DNA of 16,650 nucleotides from an uncultured Clostridia bacterium (GTDB taxonomy: Bacteria > Bacillota > Clostridia > Oscillospirales > Ruminococcaceae). Made by a program: the position numbers and the translations under genes. Within the stretch, counting starts at the first letter, position 1, and each line of letters begins with the position of its first letter. The notes below the pieces were generated by a model. It was given only the letters and a program-made list of their open reading frames with translations. It ran no database searches and was not told the DNA's origin. The DNA lies in assembly GCA_944388825.1 (NCBI GenBank), contig CALXKG010000235.1, positions 1 through 16,650 on the forward strand, read 5' to 3'. Positions 6,708-13,487 of this stretch are shown piece by piece.

Positions 6708-8384
6708 TTACGCCTTTGTCTTCCCGGTGTGCCGCAGCTCCACCCGGCGGATCTTGCCGGAGATGGTCTTGGGCAGCTCGTCGACAAATTCGACGATCCG
6801 GGGATATTTATAGGGGGCGGTCTGGTGCTTGACGTAGTCCTGGATCTCGCGGGCCAGCCTGTCCGACGGCTCAAACCCCTTTGCCAGCACGATCGTCGCC
6901 TTGACGACCTGCCCCCTGACCGGATCGGGGACGCCGGTGACGCCGCATTCCAGCACCTCCGGCCGCTCCATCAGGACGCTTTCGATCTCAAACGGCCCGA
7001 TCCGGTAGCCGGAGGACTTGATGACGTCGTCGGTCCGGCCGACATACCAGAAAAACCCGTCCTCGTCCTTCCAGGCGGTGTCGCAGGTGTGGTAGAGCCC
7101 GTCGTGCCAGACGTCTTCCGTCCGGGCGGCATACGGCCCGCCGCCCTCGTAGTACTTCTGGAACATCCCGATCGGGCGGACGCCTGCGGGGGTGCGGACG
7201 ACGATCTCGCCCGTTTCGCCCGGGGGCAGCGGCTGCCCGTCCTCGCCGACGATGTCGACGTCATAGAGCGGCCCCGCCTTGCCCAGCGACCCGACCTTTT
7301 CGACCGGCGCGCCGACAAAGTTGCCCATCAGGACGGTCGTCTCGGTCTGGCCGTAGGCCTCGTGGATCCGCAGCCCCGTCTTCTGCTCAAACTGCCTGAA
7401 GACCTCCGGGTTGAGCGCCTCCCCGGCGGTCGTCACATATTTTAGGGACGAGAGGTCAAAGTGCTCCAGCCCCTCCTTGATCAGGAACCGGTAGATGGTG
7501 GGCGGCGCGCAGAAGGTGGTGACCCGGTATTCCTCGATCTTGTGCAGCAGGGCGGAGGGGATAAACTTGTCGAAGTCGTAGACGAAGATGCCGGCGGCCA
7601 ACAGCCACTGGCCGTACAGCTTCCCCCAGACCGATTTGGCCCAGCCGGTCTCGGACACCGTCAGGTGCAGCCCGTCCGGGTCGACGTTGTGCCAGTATTT
7701 GGCGGTGACGATGTGGGCGATGGGGTAGGCGAAGTCGTGGCAGACCATTTTGGGGTAGCCGGTCGTGCCGGAGGTGAAGTAAAGGAGCATCGTGTCGTCC
7801 GCATGGGTCGGCATCCGGCCCTCGAGCGGCTCTGTCTCTTCCAGCAGCCGGTCAAACGAAAGCCACCCGTCCCGCTGCCCCCTGGCGATCATTTTCAGGG
7901 TAAGCCCGGGGAACTTTTCCGCCGCTTCGTCGATATGGTCGGGAGTCTGGTCCTCGGCGGAAGCGACGATCGCCGAGACGCCGGCGCTCTCGAACCGGTA
8001 GAGGTAATCCTTTGCGGTCAGAAGGTGGGTCGCCGGTATCGCGATGGCGCCGATCTTGTGTAAGCCCAGAATGGCGAACCAGAACTGGTAGTGGCGCTTG
8101 AGCACCAGCATGACCCGGTCGCCCCGCTTGACGCCGCAGTCTAAAAAGAGCCGCGCCGCTTTGGAGGCGTAACGGGAGATCTCGCCGAAGGTGAAGGTGC
8201 GTTCCTCCCCGGCGACGTTGCACCAGACCATCGCCCGGCGGGAGGGCTCCGCCCTGGCGATCTCGTCGACGACGTCGTAGGCGAAGTTGAAATCCTCCCC
8301 GTAGACCGGTTCGAATTTCTCGATCGCACCGGTCGGGCCGAAGGTCTCGCGGCAGAATTTTTTGTGCAGCTGTTTCATATCCAT
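6708..8384 (-). CDS. Acyl-CoA synthetase (AMP-forming), medium-chain/ACSM-like
   Basis: A 558-residue cytoplasmic adenylate-forming enzyme (ANL superfamily) that would activate a carboxylic acid with ATP to an acyl-adenylate and then to acyl-CoA. Motifs are intact: P-loop YFTSGTTGYPK (202-212), aromatic motif YGQTET (344-349), CDTAWKDEDGF (434-444), GRTDDVIKSSGYRIGPFE (449-466) and the catalytic Lys544 in PKTISGKIRR. The layout is closest to acetyl/medium-chain acyl-CoA synthetases; exact chain length is unknown. Several in-frame starts exist (8390, 8384, 8378, and a TTG further up). AAAGGA is 9 nt from the ATG at 8384 but only 3 nt from the one at 8390, so 8384 is preferred. It is divergent from a lipase-like hydrolase, which hints at fatty-acid or lipid scavenging. 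Confidence 0.93.
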   Translation of the reverse strand: MDMKQLHKKFCRETFGPTGAIEKFEPVYGEDFNFAYDVVDEIARAEPSRRAMVWCNVAGEERTFTFGEISRYASKAARLFLDCGVKRGDRVMLVLKRHYQFWFAILGLHKIGAIAIPATHLLTAKDYLYRFESAGVSAIVASAEDQTPDHIDEAAEKFPGLTLKMIARGQRDGWLSFDRLLEETEPLEGRMPTHADDTMLLYFTSGTTGYPKMVCHDFAYPIAHIVTAKYWHNVDPDGLHLTVSETGWAKSVWGKLYGQWLLAAGIFVYDFDKFIPSALLHKIEEYRVTTFCAPPTIYRFLIKEGLEHFDLSSLKYVTTAGEALNPEVFRQFEQKTGLRIHEAYGQTETTVLMGNFVGAPVEKVGSLGKAGPLYDVDIVGEDGQPLPPGETGEIVVRTPAGVRPIGMFQKYYEGGGPYAARTEDVWHDGLYHTCDTAWKDEDGFFWYVGRTDDVIKSSGYRIGPFEIESVLMERPEVLECGVTGVPDPVRGQVVKATIVLAKGFEPSDRLAREIQDYVKHQTAPYKYPRIVEFVDELPKTISGKIRRVELRHTGKTKA

Positions 8385-8400
8385 GGGCATCTTTCCTTTC

Positions 8401-8418
8401 AACTGTACAGGTACAGTT
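8401..8418. promoter_or_regulatory. 18-bp palindrome in the acyl-CoA synthetase leader
   Basis: AACTGTAC-AG-GTACAGTT is a perfect 8-bp inverted repeat with a 2-bp centre, placed just upstream of the synthetase ribosome binding site. Its symmetry suits a dimeric repressor (for example of the TetR, GntR or MarR type), or an RNA hairpin affecting translation. No cognate regulator is encoded in the window. Confidence 0.4.
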
Positions 8419-8466
8419 TGTCCAAAAGGCCGTTTTGCCGGAAACGGGGGATCGCCCGCCGGACTG

Positions 8467-8484
8467 CCTTATATACCTTATATA
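8467..8484. repeat. Tandem 9-bp direct repeat at the synthetase transcription start
   Basis: CCTTATATA occurs twice back to back (8467-8475, 8476-8484), immediately downstream of the -10 of the minus-strand promoter. It may be an operator or an AT-rich initial transcribed region. Confidence 0.45.
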
Positions 8485-8486
8485 TT

Positions 8487-8515
8487 ACTTTACCGCACGG
8501 CGGGGCGTTTGTCAA
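8487..8515 (-). promoter_or_regulatory. Promoter of the acyl-CoA synthetase gene
   Basis: On the minus strand a consensus TTGACA (8510-8515) is 17 bp from TAAAGT (8487-8492). The transcript would start near 8480, leaving a leader of about 95 nt that includes the 18-bp palindrome. Confidence 0.75.
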
Positions 8516-8611
8516 TCCGCAAATGCAGACGCTTTTTTTACCCGTTTGTAATCTTTTGCCGTCGGGGCCGACAGCTTTTGCAGATTCACCAGGATTGTTC
8601 ACAAAAGAGGG

Positions 8612-8640
8612 TGGATTTATACGCGGAAAAGTGGTAGAAT
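8612..8640 (+). promoter_or_regulatory. Probable promoter of the alpha/beta hydrolase gene
   Basis: TGGATT (8612-8617) and TAGAAT (8635-8640) are 17 bp apart, about 90 nt before the start codon. The -35 match is weak. Confidence 0.45.
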
Positions 8641-8727
8641 TTGGATAAACAAGGTGATGGAAAGAGATATACGCCTCTTTTCTCCGCCAATCATACCTGT
8701 AAACGTCCATCTGAAGGAGGAAAGATC

Positions 8728-9711
8728 ATGCCCTTTACGCTGATCCCGGAAAAAGGCTTTGCCAAAGCGGTCCAGACGGAAGTGCTCCCGTCCCTGAAGC
8801 CCTTCCACGAGAGCGGGACGGTCCTGTCCGCCGGCATACCGGTCCGATGGGACTGGTACGGCTGCAAAAAGGCCCGGGGGAGCGTCCTTGTCTCCCACGG
8901 TTTTACCGAGAGTGGGTTCAAGTTTATCGAGATGGCCTGGTATTTCCACCAGATGGGCTTTAACGTCATGCTCTTCGACCATTTGGGGCACGGCTTTTCC
9001 CGGCCGGAAGGGGGGAACCCGTCCATTACCGATATCCGCGCCTTTTCCGATTACCTGGACGCGATGGGGAAGGTGGACGCGGTCATGCGGGAAAAGGGGA
9101 AAGGCCCCTTTTTCCTTTATGCCCACTCGATGGGCGGCGCGGTCGGGGCGCTGTATGTCAAGGCCCATCCGGACGCCTTCCGGGCGGCCATTTTTTCCTC
9201 CCCGATGATCCGGGCGCTGACCGGCGGGCTGCCGGTCCGGGTGGCCGGCGGGATCGCAAAAGCGGCCTGCGGGCTGGGAATGGGCGGGAAGATGGTCTTC
9301 GTCCACAAGATCTACGACCCGGAGGAGTCCTTTGAGGCGAGCCCCGCCACCTCCCGGGCGCGTTTCCTGTGGTATTCCGCCGCCCGGCAGAAGTACCCCC
9401 GCTACCGCAACAACGGCGCGTCCTACCGCTGGCTGCGGGAGGCGATGAAGGCCTGCGCCGCGCTGACCGGCAAGGACGGCGCCAGCGGGATCGGGATCCC
9501 GACGGTCTTTTATATCGCCGAAAAGGACGATATTGTCGATGTGGGCGCGATCCGCGCCTTTGCCGCCCGGATCCCCCATGCGCGGGTCGTACAGATCCCC
9601 CGCTCCAAGCATGAGATCTACCGCAGCGGCAACCGGGCGATGGGCATCTACCTGCGCTCGATCGAGAGTTTTCTGGATGAGCAGTGCGGGGAGGGAAAAA
9701 AATCCGACTGA
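8728..9711 (+). CDS. Alpha/beta hydrolase, lysophospholipase/monoacylglycerol lipase type
   Basis: A 327-residue serine hydrolase of the Hydrolase_4 (serine aminopeptidase S33-like) group, which includes PldB-like lysophospholipases and monoacylglycerol lipases. The oxyanion-hole segment VSHGFTES is at 55-62, the nucleophile elbow AHSMGG puts Ser134 in place, the acid is Asp267 or Asp268 in AEKDDIVD, and the base is His295 in SKHEIYR. LFDHLGHGFS (82-91) is also typical. There is no signal peptide, so it is probably cytoplasmic. The start ATG has AAGGAGG 7 nt upstream; the longer frame from 8641 has no site. It is divergent from an acyl-CoA synthetase, so it may release fatty acids for activation (inference). 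True substrate is not determined; no terminator is evident downstream. Confidence 0.9.
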   Translation: MPFTLIPEKGFAKAVQTEVLPSLKPFHESGTVLSAGIPVRWDWYGCKKARGSVLVSHGFTESGFKFIEMAWYFHQMGFNVMLFDHLGHGFSRPEGGNPSITDIRAFSDYLDAMGKVDAVMREKGKGPFFLYAHSMGGAVGALYVKAHPDAFRAAIFSSPMIRALTGGLPVRVAGGIAKAACGLGMGGKMVFVHKIYDPEESFEASPATSRARFLWYSAARQKYPRYRNNGASYRWLREAMKACAALTGKDGASGIGIPTVFYIAEKDDIVDVGAIRAFAARIPHARVVQIPRSKHEIYRSGNRAMGIYLRSIESFLDEQCGEGKKSD

Positions 9712-9821
9712 AAATTTTTCACCATGCTGCAACTTTTCCCCTGTTTTGGGTGTATATCTTTTAGAAGGGTGTTTTTCTCCCGGAAAATGAAAATGTTCAC
9801 ACAATCGAAATGGGAAAATAA

Positions 9822-9851
9822 TAGACGGATCGCAGGCGGATGTGATATACT
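9822..9851 (+). promoter_or_regulatory. Promoter of the GW-repeat/CAP protein gene
   Basis: An extended -10 (TG-A-TATACT, hexamer 9846-9851) lies 18 bp after TAGACG (9822-9827). A cre-like 14-mer, TGAAAATGTTCACA, lies upstream at 9788-9801. The rest of the 212-bp gap after the hydrolase shows nothing else. Confidence 0.5.
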
Positions 9852-9874
9852 TTCAACAGTATCATCAAAAACAT

Positions 9875-9893
9875 GGCGTTTCAGACGCCTTTT
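9875..9893 (+). terminator. Terminator-like hairpin in the CAP gene leader (possible attenuator)
   Basis: GGCGT (9875-9879) and ACGCC (9885-9889) form a 5-bp stem with a 5-nt loop, followed by UUUU. It lies between the promoter and the start codon. The stem is short, so strong termination is doubtful. Confidence 0.25.
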
Positions 9894-9923
9894 GCCTGCA
9901 CCGCGGAAAGGACTGCCGCAAAG

Positions 9924-10886
9924 ATGAAATCCTGGGTAAAACGATCGTGCTCTCTTCTGCTGCTGCTGATGGCGGCGTTTTCCGCCTGCTGCCTGCCGGT
10001 TTCCGCCTCCTGGGCGCAGTCGGGCGGGCAGTGGCGGTGGTATACCGGCTCCGGCTATGCGACCGGCTGGCGTCAGATCGGCGGGGACTGGTATTATTTT
10101 GACGGTTCGGGCGTCATGCAGACCGGCTGGCAGCAGGTGGACGGCGTCTGGTACTACCTGGAAAATTCCGGCCGGATGAAGACCGGCTGGGCCTTTATAG
10201 ACGGCAGCTGGTACTACCTCCAGCCCTCCGGTGCGATGAAAACCGGCTGGCTGGAGCTGGACGGCGTCTGGTACTTTTTAAACGGCGGCGGTGCGATGAA
10301 AACCGGCTGGGTCTCCTCCGGCGGACGGTGGTATTATATGGAATCCTCCGGCGCAATGGCGACCGGCTGGCGGGAACTGGACGGCAGCCGCTACTACTTT
10401 TATGAGAGCGGCGCGATGGCCGCGGGCGAATCGGTCGTCGAAGGGGTGGTCTACCAGTTCGGCGCGGACGGCGCGCTGCTTTCCGGCGAGCCGGAAAGCG
10501 GGTACGGCGCGATGGCCGAAGACCTGCTGCGGGAGATCAACCTTATCCGGCAGAAGGAAGGGCTTTCGGTGCTGCGCCTTTCGGACGAGCTGATGAACGC
10601 CGCTCAGACCAGGGCGAAGGAGCAGGCGCAGATGGAAGGCATTTCCCATAAGCGGCCGGACGGGAGCGAATGGTATACCGTCCTCTCCGAGCACGGCGTC
10701 CGTGCCGCCGGCAGCGGGGAGAACCTCGCGATGAACTATACCTCGGTCGAAAGCGTCGTCAAGGCCTGGCTGGAGTCGCCGACCCACCGGTCGAATATCG
10801 TAAACGCCAGCTACCGCATGATGGGGCTTGGGTACTATGAAGCGGACGGAGACGTCTATTGGGTGCAGCTGTTCGCTTCGGCGTGA
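9924..10886 (+). CDS. Secreted cell-wall-binding GW-repeat protein with C-terminal CAP (SCP/YkwD) domain
   Basis: A 320-residue exported surface protein. Residues 1-29 are a signal peptide (MKSWVKRSCS, long Leu/Ala core, VSAS before the cleavage region). Residues 30-169 are seven units of exactly 20 residues of the choline/glucan-binding type (pattern DGxWYYxxxSGxMxTGW), which bind cell-surface polymers; the seventh has lost the final TGW (AGE). Residues 197-320 are a CAP domain: ENLAM with Glu267, SPTHRSNI with His288, and GISH with His242, the usual cavity residues. CAP proteins of bacteria such as YkwD are extracellular with poorly known activity. The start was chosen because it yields a clean signal peptide and has GGAAAGGA 11 nt upstream; a frame from 9873 would start without a site. 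It is monocistronic, with its own promoter. Confidence 0.92.
   Translation: MKSWVKRSCSLLLLLMAAFSACCLPVSASWAQSGGQWRWYTGSGYATGWRQIGGDWYYFDGSGVMQTGWQQVDGVWYYLENSGRMKTGWAFIDGSWYYLQPSGAMKTGWLELDGVWYFLNGGGAMKTGWVSSGGRWYYMESSGAMATGWRELDGSRYYFYESGAMAAGESVVEGVVYQFGADGALLSGEPESGYGAMAEDLLREINLIRQKEGLSVLRLSDELMNAAQTRAKEQAQMEGISHKRPDGSEWYTVLSEHGVRAAGSGENLAMNYTSVESVVKAWLESPTHRSNIVNASYRMMGLGYYEADGDVYWVQLFASA
10011..10430 (+). repeat. Seven 60-bp coding repeats (GW cell-wall-binding units)
   Basis: ACCGGCTGG recurs at exactly 60-bp steps six times, encoding TGW at residues 47-49, 67-69, 87-89, 107-109, 127-129 and 147-149. A seventh unit is degenerate. The constant register without indels suggests tandem duplication followed by selection for the repeat fold. 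Confidence 0.85.
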
Positions 10887-10913
10887 CGGCGCGTATATCC
10901 GTTTATCAGCCAG

Positions 10914-10938
10914 GGGAGGGGCCAAAACGGCCTCTCCC
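10914..10938 (+). terminator. Hairpin after the CAP gene, weak terminator candidate
   Basis: GGGAGGGGCC (10914-10923) pairs with GGCCTCTCCC (10929-10938), 10 bp with one G-U, loop AAAAC. The following bases are A-rich rather than U-rich, so it may block exonucleases rather than terminate. A second smaller hairpin (CCGGG 10960-10964, CCCGG 10970-10974) follows. I see no convincing promoter for the next gene in this gap. Confidence 0.4.
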
Positions 10939-11014
10939 AAAACTTATATTGTCATTTCTCCGGGGTTTTCCCGGAAAAACATTTTATTAATAGTATTTTA
11001 GGAGGCGCATGAAG

Positions 11015-12556
11015 ATGGCGGCACGCGAAGATTTTCTGACGGATTACCGGATTGGCGATAAGGTGACGGTCGTGCTGGGACCGGGACTTGTCTGGACGGG
11101 TATTTTGTCCGAAATGGGGGACAACCGTCTGAAGCTCCGGATGGACGACGGCACCGTCCGTTCGGTCGGATATGGGGCGGTCCTGGCCGATTTCGCGCCG
11201 GTCGGGCAGGCGGGCCTGCGGGAACGGGATATGCAGATGGTGCGGGAGGCGGCCAGACGGGTCGAAGAAGCGGTATATGTCTGGCGCTTTGACCCCGACT
11301 CCCTGCGGGAGGCGGTGCGGCTCTCCCCCAATGTATCGGATAAACGGATGATCTCCGCCCTCTGCGACGAGCTGGCCTCCGCGGCTGAAGCGGAAGATTA
11401 TGATACGCTCGACCGGATCATCGTCGCGGCGGAAAGCCTGTCGGAGCGCAACGCCGGCAACGCGGTGGTCCGGCGGCTGGCGGGCGAGGCGGCGCTGCTG
11501 GCCGGGGACTATGAGGCGGCGGAAGAACTGCTCTACGCCGGCGGGAATTATAAGGAGGCGTTTTACGCGGCGTCGCTGATCCCTTCCGACGACCGGATGG
11601 CGGAAGACGGCGCCTGCCATCTGCTCTATGAAAAGAAGAAGCAGCCGGACGTGGTCGAGTGCTTTGTCCGGCTGGCGGAGGCGGCCGGGGACCTGTCGGT
11701 TTTCCGGCGGTTTGTCGAGGACGAGGGGCGGGAATACCCCGAACTGGCCGTCCGCTGCCTGTGCTACCTGGCGATGCGCAAAGACGCGGTGCCGGAGCTG
11801 GGCCGGGAAGGGCTGTACAGCTCTTTCGGGCGGGCGGCGCTGCTGCGCTCCTTCCGGGAGAATTACCCCGACCCGGAGAACAGCCAGCTGGAACAGATGG
11901 AACAGGTGGAGCCGCCCCAGGAGGCCGCCGGGCCGGACGCGGCGCCCGCCGCCGAAGGGACCTTCCTGAACGGCCGCAGCATCCCGGCGGAGGAACTGCC
12001 GGCCGGCCTGGAAGGGGTCGTCTTCTCCTTCAAGCCGGAGCATAAGATCGGCTTTATCCGGGCAAACGGCGTCGACTGGTTCTTCCACATCAACCATGTC
12101 TCGGATGATAACCTTGCCCGTATGCTGGAGGAGGACCCCGACGGGCGGTATCTGGTCACCTTTGACGTCGGCTACAACAGCCGGGGCCGCTGCGCGATGT
12201 CGGTCCACCTGACCGACCCCGCAAACCCCAAAGAGGCCCCCGACCCGCTGCTGTCCTATCCCCACCACGGCTATCTTTCCCGCTACTTCCCCTATTACCA
12301 GAACGGGCAGCTGACCGAGCAAACGGACGAGGGGGAAGTCAGCTATAACTTCAGGCTTGCCTATGTTTCCGACCCGGAACTGAAAAACGCCTGCGAGACC
12401 CACGCGGATATCGCGCTGGAGCGGCTGCCGGTCGTCTTCTGGCTGAAGATGCTCAAGGACGGCAAGCTGGTCGCCTCCGACGTCAAACTGGACCGGGAAG
12501 CGATGGGCGCCCCGGCGGACAGGGGGACGGAAGCCGGATCCATTTTCCCCGGATGA
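11015..12556 (+). CDS. Putative RNA-binding protein: Sm-like N-terminus, helical middle, tandem cold-shock-like domains
   Basis: A 513-residue soluble protein not recognised as a named family. Residues 12-60 look like a small beta barrel of the Sm/SH3 kind (GDKVTVVLGPGLVWTGIL, then NRLKLRMDDGT). Residues 68-285 are helical with TPR-like pairs (GEAALLAGDYEAAEELLYAG). A Pro/Ala/Glu-rich linker covers 286-320. Residues 332-401 match a cold-shock OB fold: GVVFSFKPEHKIGFIR, WFFHINHV, then VTFDV and GRCAMSVHL. Residues 419-493 appear to repeat it in degenerate form (FRLAYVSDPEL, then VVFWLKM and GKLVASDVKL). A nucleic-acid role, probably on RNA, is inferred. Two ATGs fit; AGGAGG is 9 nt from the one at 11015 but only 3 nt from that at 11009, so 11015 is preferred. 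No signal peptide or membrane segment. Confidence 0.75.
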   Translation: MAAREDFLTDYRIGDKVTVVLGPGLVWTGILSEMGDNRLKLRMDDGTVRSVGYGAVLADFAPVGQAGLRERDMQMVREAARRVEEAVYVWRFDPDSLREAVRLSPNVSDKRMISALCDELASAAEAEDYDTLDRIIVAAESLSERNAGNAVVRRLAGEAALLAGDYEAAEELLYAGGNYKEAFYAASLIPSDDRMAEDGACHLLYEKKKQPDVVECFVRLAEAAGDLSVFRRFVEDEGREYPELAVRCLCYLAMRKDAVPELGREGLYSSFGRAALLRSFRENYPDPENSQLEQMEQVEPPQEAAGPDAAPAAEGTFLNGRSIPAEELPAGLEGVVFSFKPEHKIGFIRANGVDWFFHINHVSDDNLARMLEEDPDGRYLVTFDVGYNSRGRCAMSVHLTDPANPKEAPDPLLSYPHHGYLSRYFPYYQNGQLTEQTDEGEVSYNFRLAYVSDPELKNACETHADIALERLPVVFWLKMLKDGKLVASDVKLDREAMGAPADRGTEAGSIFPG

Positions 12557-12561
12557 CCATC

Positions 12562-12590
12562 TTGACAAAAAGCGCGAAATCCCGCATAAT
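12562..12590 (+). promoter_or_regulatory. Promoter of the secreted EEP-family gene
   Basis: Consensus TTGACA (12562-12567) and CATAAT (12585-12590) are exactly 17 bp apart, starting 5 bp after the stop of the preceding gene. A short GGGGC/GCCCC hairpin (12601-12614) follows in the leader. Confidence 0.8.
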
Positions 12591-12639
12591 AGAAGGGATT
12601 GGGGCCGGCGCCCCGGATTCTTTTTGAAGGATGGAGAAA

Positions 12640-13422
12640 ATGGGCAGATGTAAAAAGCGCCTGACCGCCCTTTTGATGGCGGCGGCGATGAGCTTTTCGA
12701 TGGTGGCGGCGGGCTATACGGTTAAGCCGGAGCCCGGCACGGCCTTTACGCTGATGACCTGGAACGTCCGGCATGGGGCGGAGGGGACCGACGCGCAGCG
12801 GGAGCAGATCGCGTTTTACGACGCCGACCTGACCCTTTTGCAGGAGACCGACTTCGGCACCACCCGTTCCGGGAAGATCAACCAGGCGGAGATGTACGCC
12901 GAAGGGATTTACGATCATTTCCTCTACGGCAAGGACGACGAATACGATACCGGCACGATCGGCATCTCCCTGCTGACCAATGGGGAGATCGCCCCCCGGG
13001 ACGATCTCAACCAGTTCGGGATGGTCGAGATGCGGGATGGGTATTTCCACGCGGATGTGACGGTGAACGGGGTCGAGCTGTCGGTCTATAACGTCCACTT
13101 AAACTACCTGCGGACCGACTGGCGGGCGCAGCAGCTGTATAACCTGTCCCTGGAGCTGGACGCCGACGAGAGCGAATATATCATCGTCGCCGGGGACTTT
13201 AACATCCAGTCTTTCGACGAGCTGGAGGTGCTGCTGGACAAGCTCCAGAGCGTCAACAACGACGAGACTTATTACGCCACCTACCACGGCCTCGACTGGC
13301 CGACCCAGGCGATCGACAACGTCCTCTACACCGCCGATACGCTGCAGGTGGACCAGGTACTGATGCCGGTCAACGGCTATTCCGACCACAACGCGCTCTA
13401 CGTCACGTTTGAAGTCAGATGA
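12640..13422 (+). CDS. Secreted endonuclease/exonuclease/phosphatase-family enzyme
   Basis: A 260-residue enzyme of the DNase I-like EEP superfamily, metal-dependent phosphodiesterases or phosphatases acting on nucleic acids, phospholipids or inositol phosphates. Residues 1-25 are a signal peptide (MGRCKKRLTA then a hydrophobic run ending VAAG), so it acts outside the membrane. All hallmark residues are visible: Asn42 in TWNVRHG, Glu69 in LLQETD, His153 in YNVHLN, Asp186 and Asn188 in AGDFN, Asp226 in AIDNVLY, and Asp249-His250 in the final SDH. The preferred ATG is 8 nt after AAGGA; an in-frame ATG 9 nt earlier abuts that site and is less likely. It has its own promoter and terminator. Similar secreted EEP proteins in Clostridia are mostly uncharacterised, so substrate is open. 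Confidence 0.9.
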   Translation: MGRCKKRLTALLMAAAMSFSMVAAGYTVKPEPGTAFTLMTWNVRHGAEGTDAQREQIAFYDADLTLLQETDFGTTRSGKINQAEMYAEGIYDHFLYGKDDEYDTGTIGISLLTNGEIAPRDDLNQFGMVEMRDGYFHADVTVNGVELSVYNVHLNYLRTDWRAQQLYNLSLELDADESEYIIVAGDFNIQSFDELEVLLDKLQSVNNDETYYATYHGLDWPTQAIDNVLYTADTLQVDQVLMPVNGYSDHNALYVTFEVR

Positions 13423-13428
13423 TCCGCC

Positions 13429-13455
13429 AAAATCGGGCCTTTGCCCCCGTTTTTT
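13429..13455 (+). terminator. Terminator after the EEP-family gene
   Basis: CGGG (13434-13437) pairs with CCCG (13446-13449), extended by AAAA/UUUU, and is followed by a run of six T (13450-13455), 7 nt after the stop codon. Confidence 0.6.
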
Positions 13456-13487
13456 CCGGCGGGAATCGGGAAAAATCAAAAAAGCCC

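Larger units (their letters stand above)
8385..8727. other. 343-bp divergent control region between acyl-CoA synthetase and hydrolase
   Basis: No credible gene. It contains a promoter for each neighbour, an 18-bp palindrome next to the synthetase ribosome binding site, a tandem 9-bp repeat at the presumed synthetase start of transcription, and, near the middle, GTCGG-GG-CCGAC (8561-8572) flanked by two CTTTTGC copies 22 bp apart (8553-8559, 8575-8581). Confidence 0.6.

Noticed and set aside
8362..8648. Small plus-strand frames (91 and 94 codons) in the divergent control region
   Set aside because: They overlap the synthetase start and both promoters, have no ribosome binding site and show no recognisable motif.
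8617..9804. Minus-strand open frame (395 codons) opposite the alpha/beta hydrolase
   Set aside because: No motif or start signal, while the plus-strand gene has an intact catalytic triad and an AAGGAGG site.
9873..9923. Upstream start at 9873 for the GW/CAP protein
   Set aside because: It would bury the signal peptide 17 residues inside, and has no ribosome binding site.
10011..10430. Regular 60-bp repeats as a CRISPR array or satellite
   Set aside because: The repeats are in frame and encode GW cell-wall-binding units; there are no constant repeats separated by unique spacers.
10952..12568. Minus-strand open frame (538 codons) opposite the Sm/cold-shock protein
   Set aside because: Both strands are open because of high GC. 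The plus frame shows cold-shock motifs and AGGAGG; the minus frame is Arg/Pro/Gln-rich with no domain.
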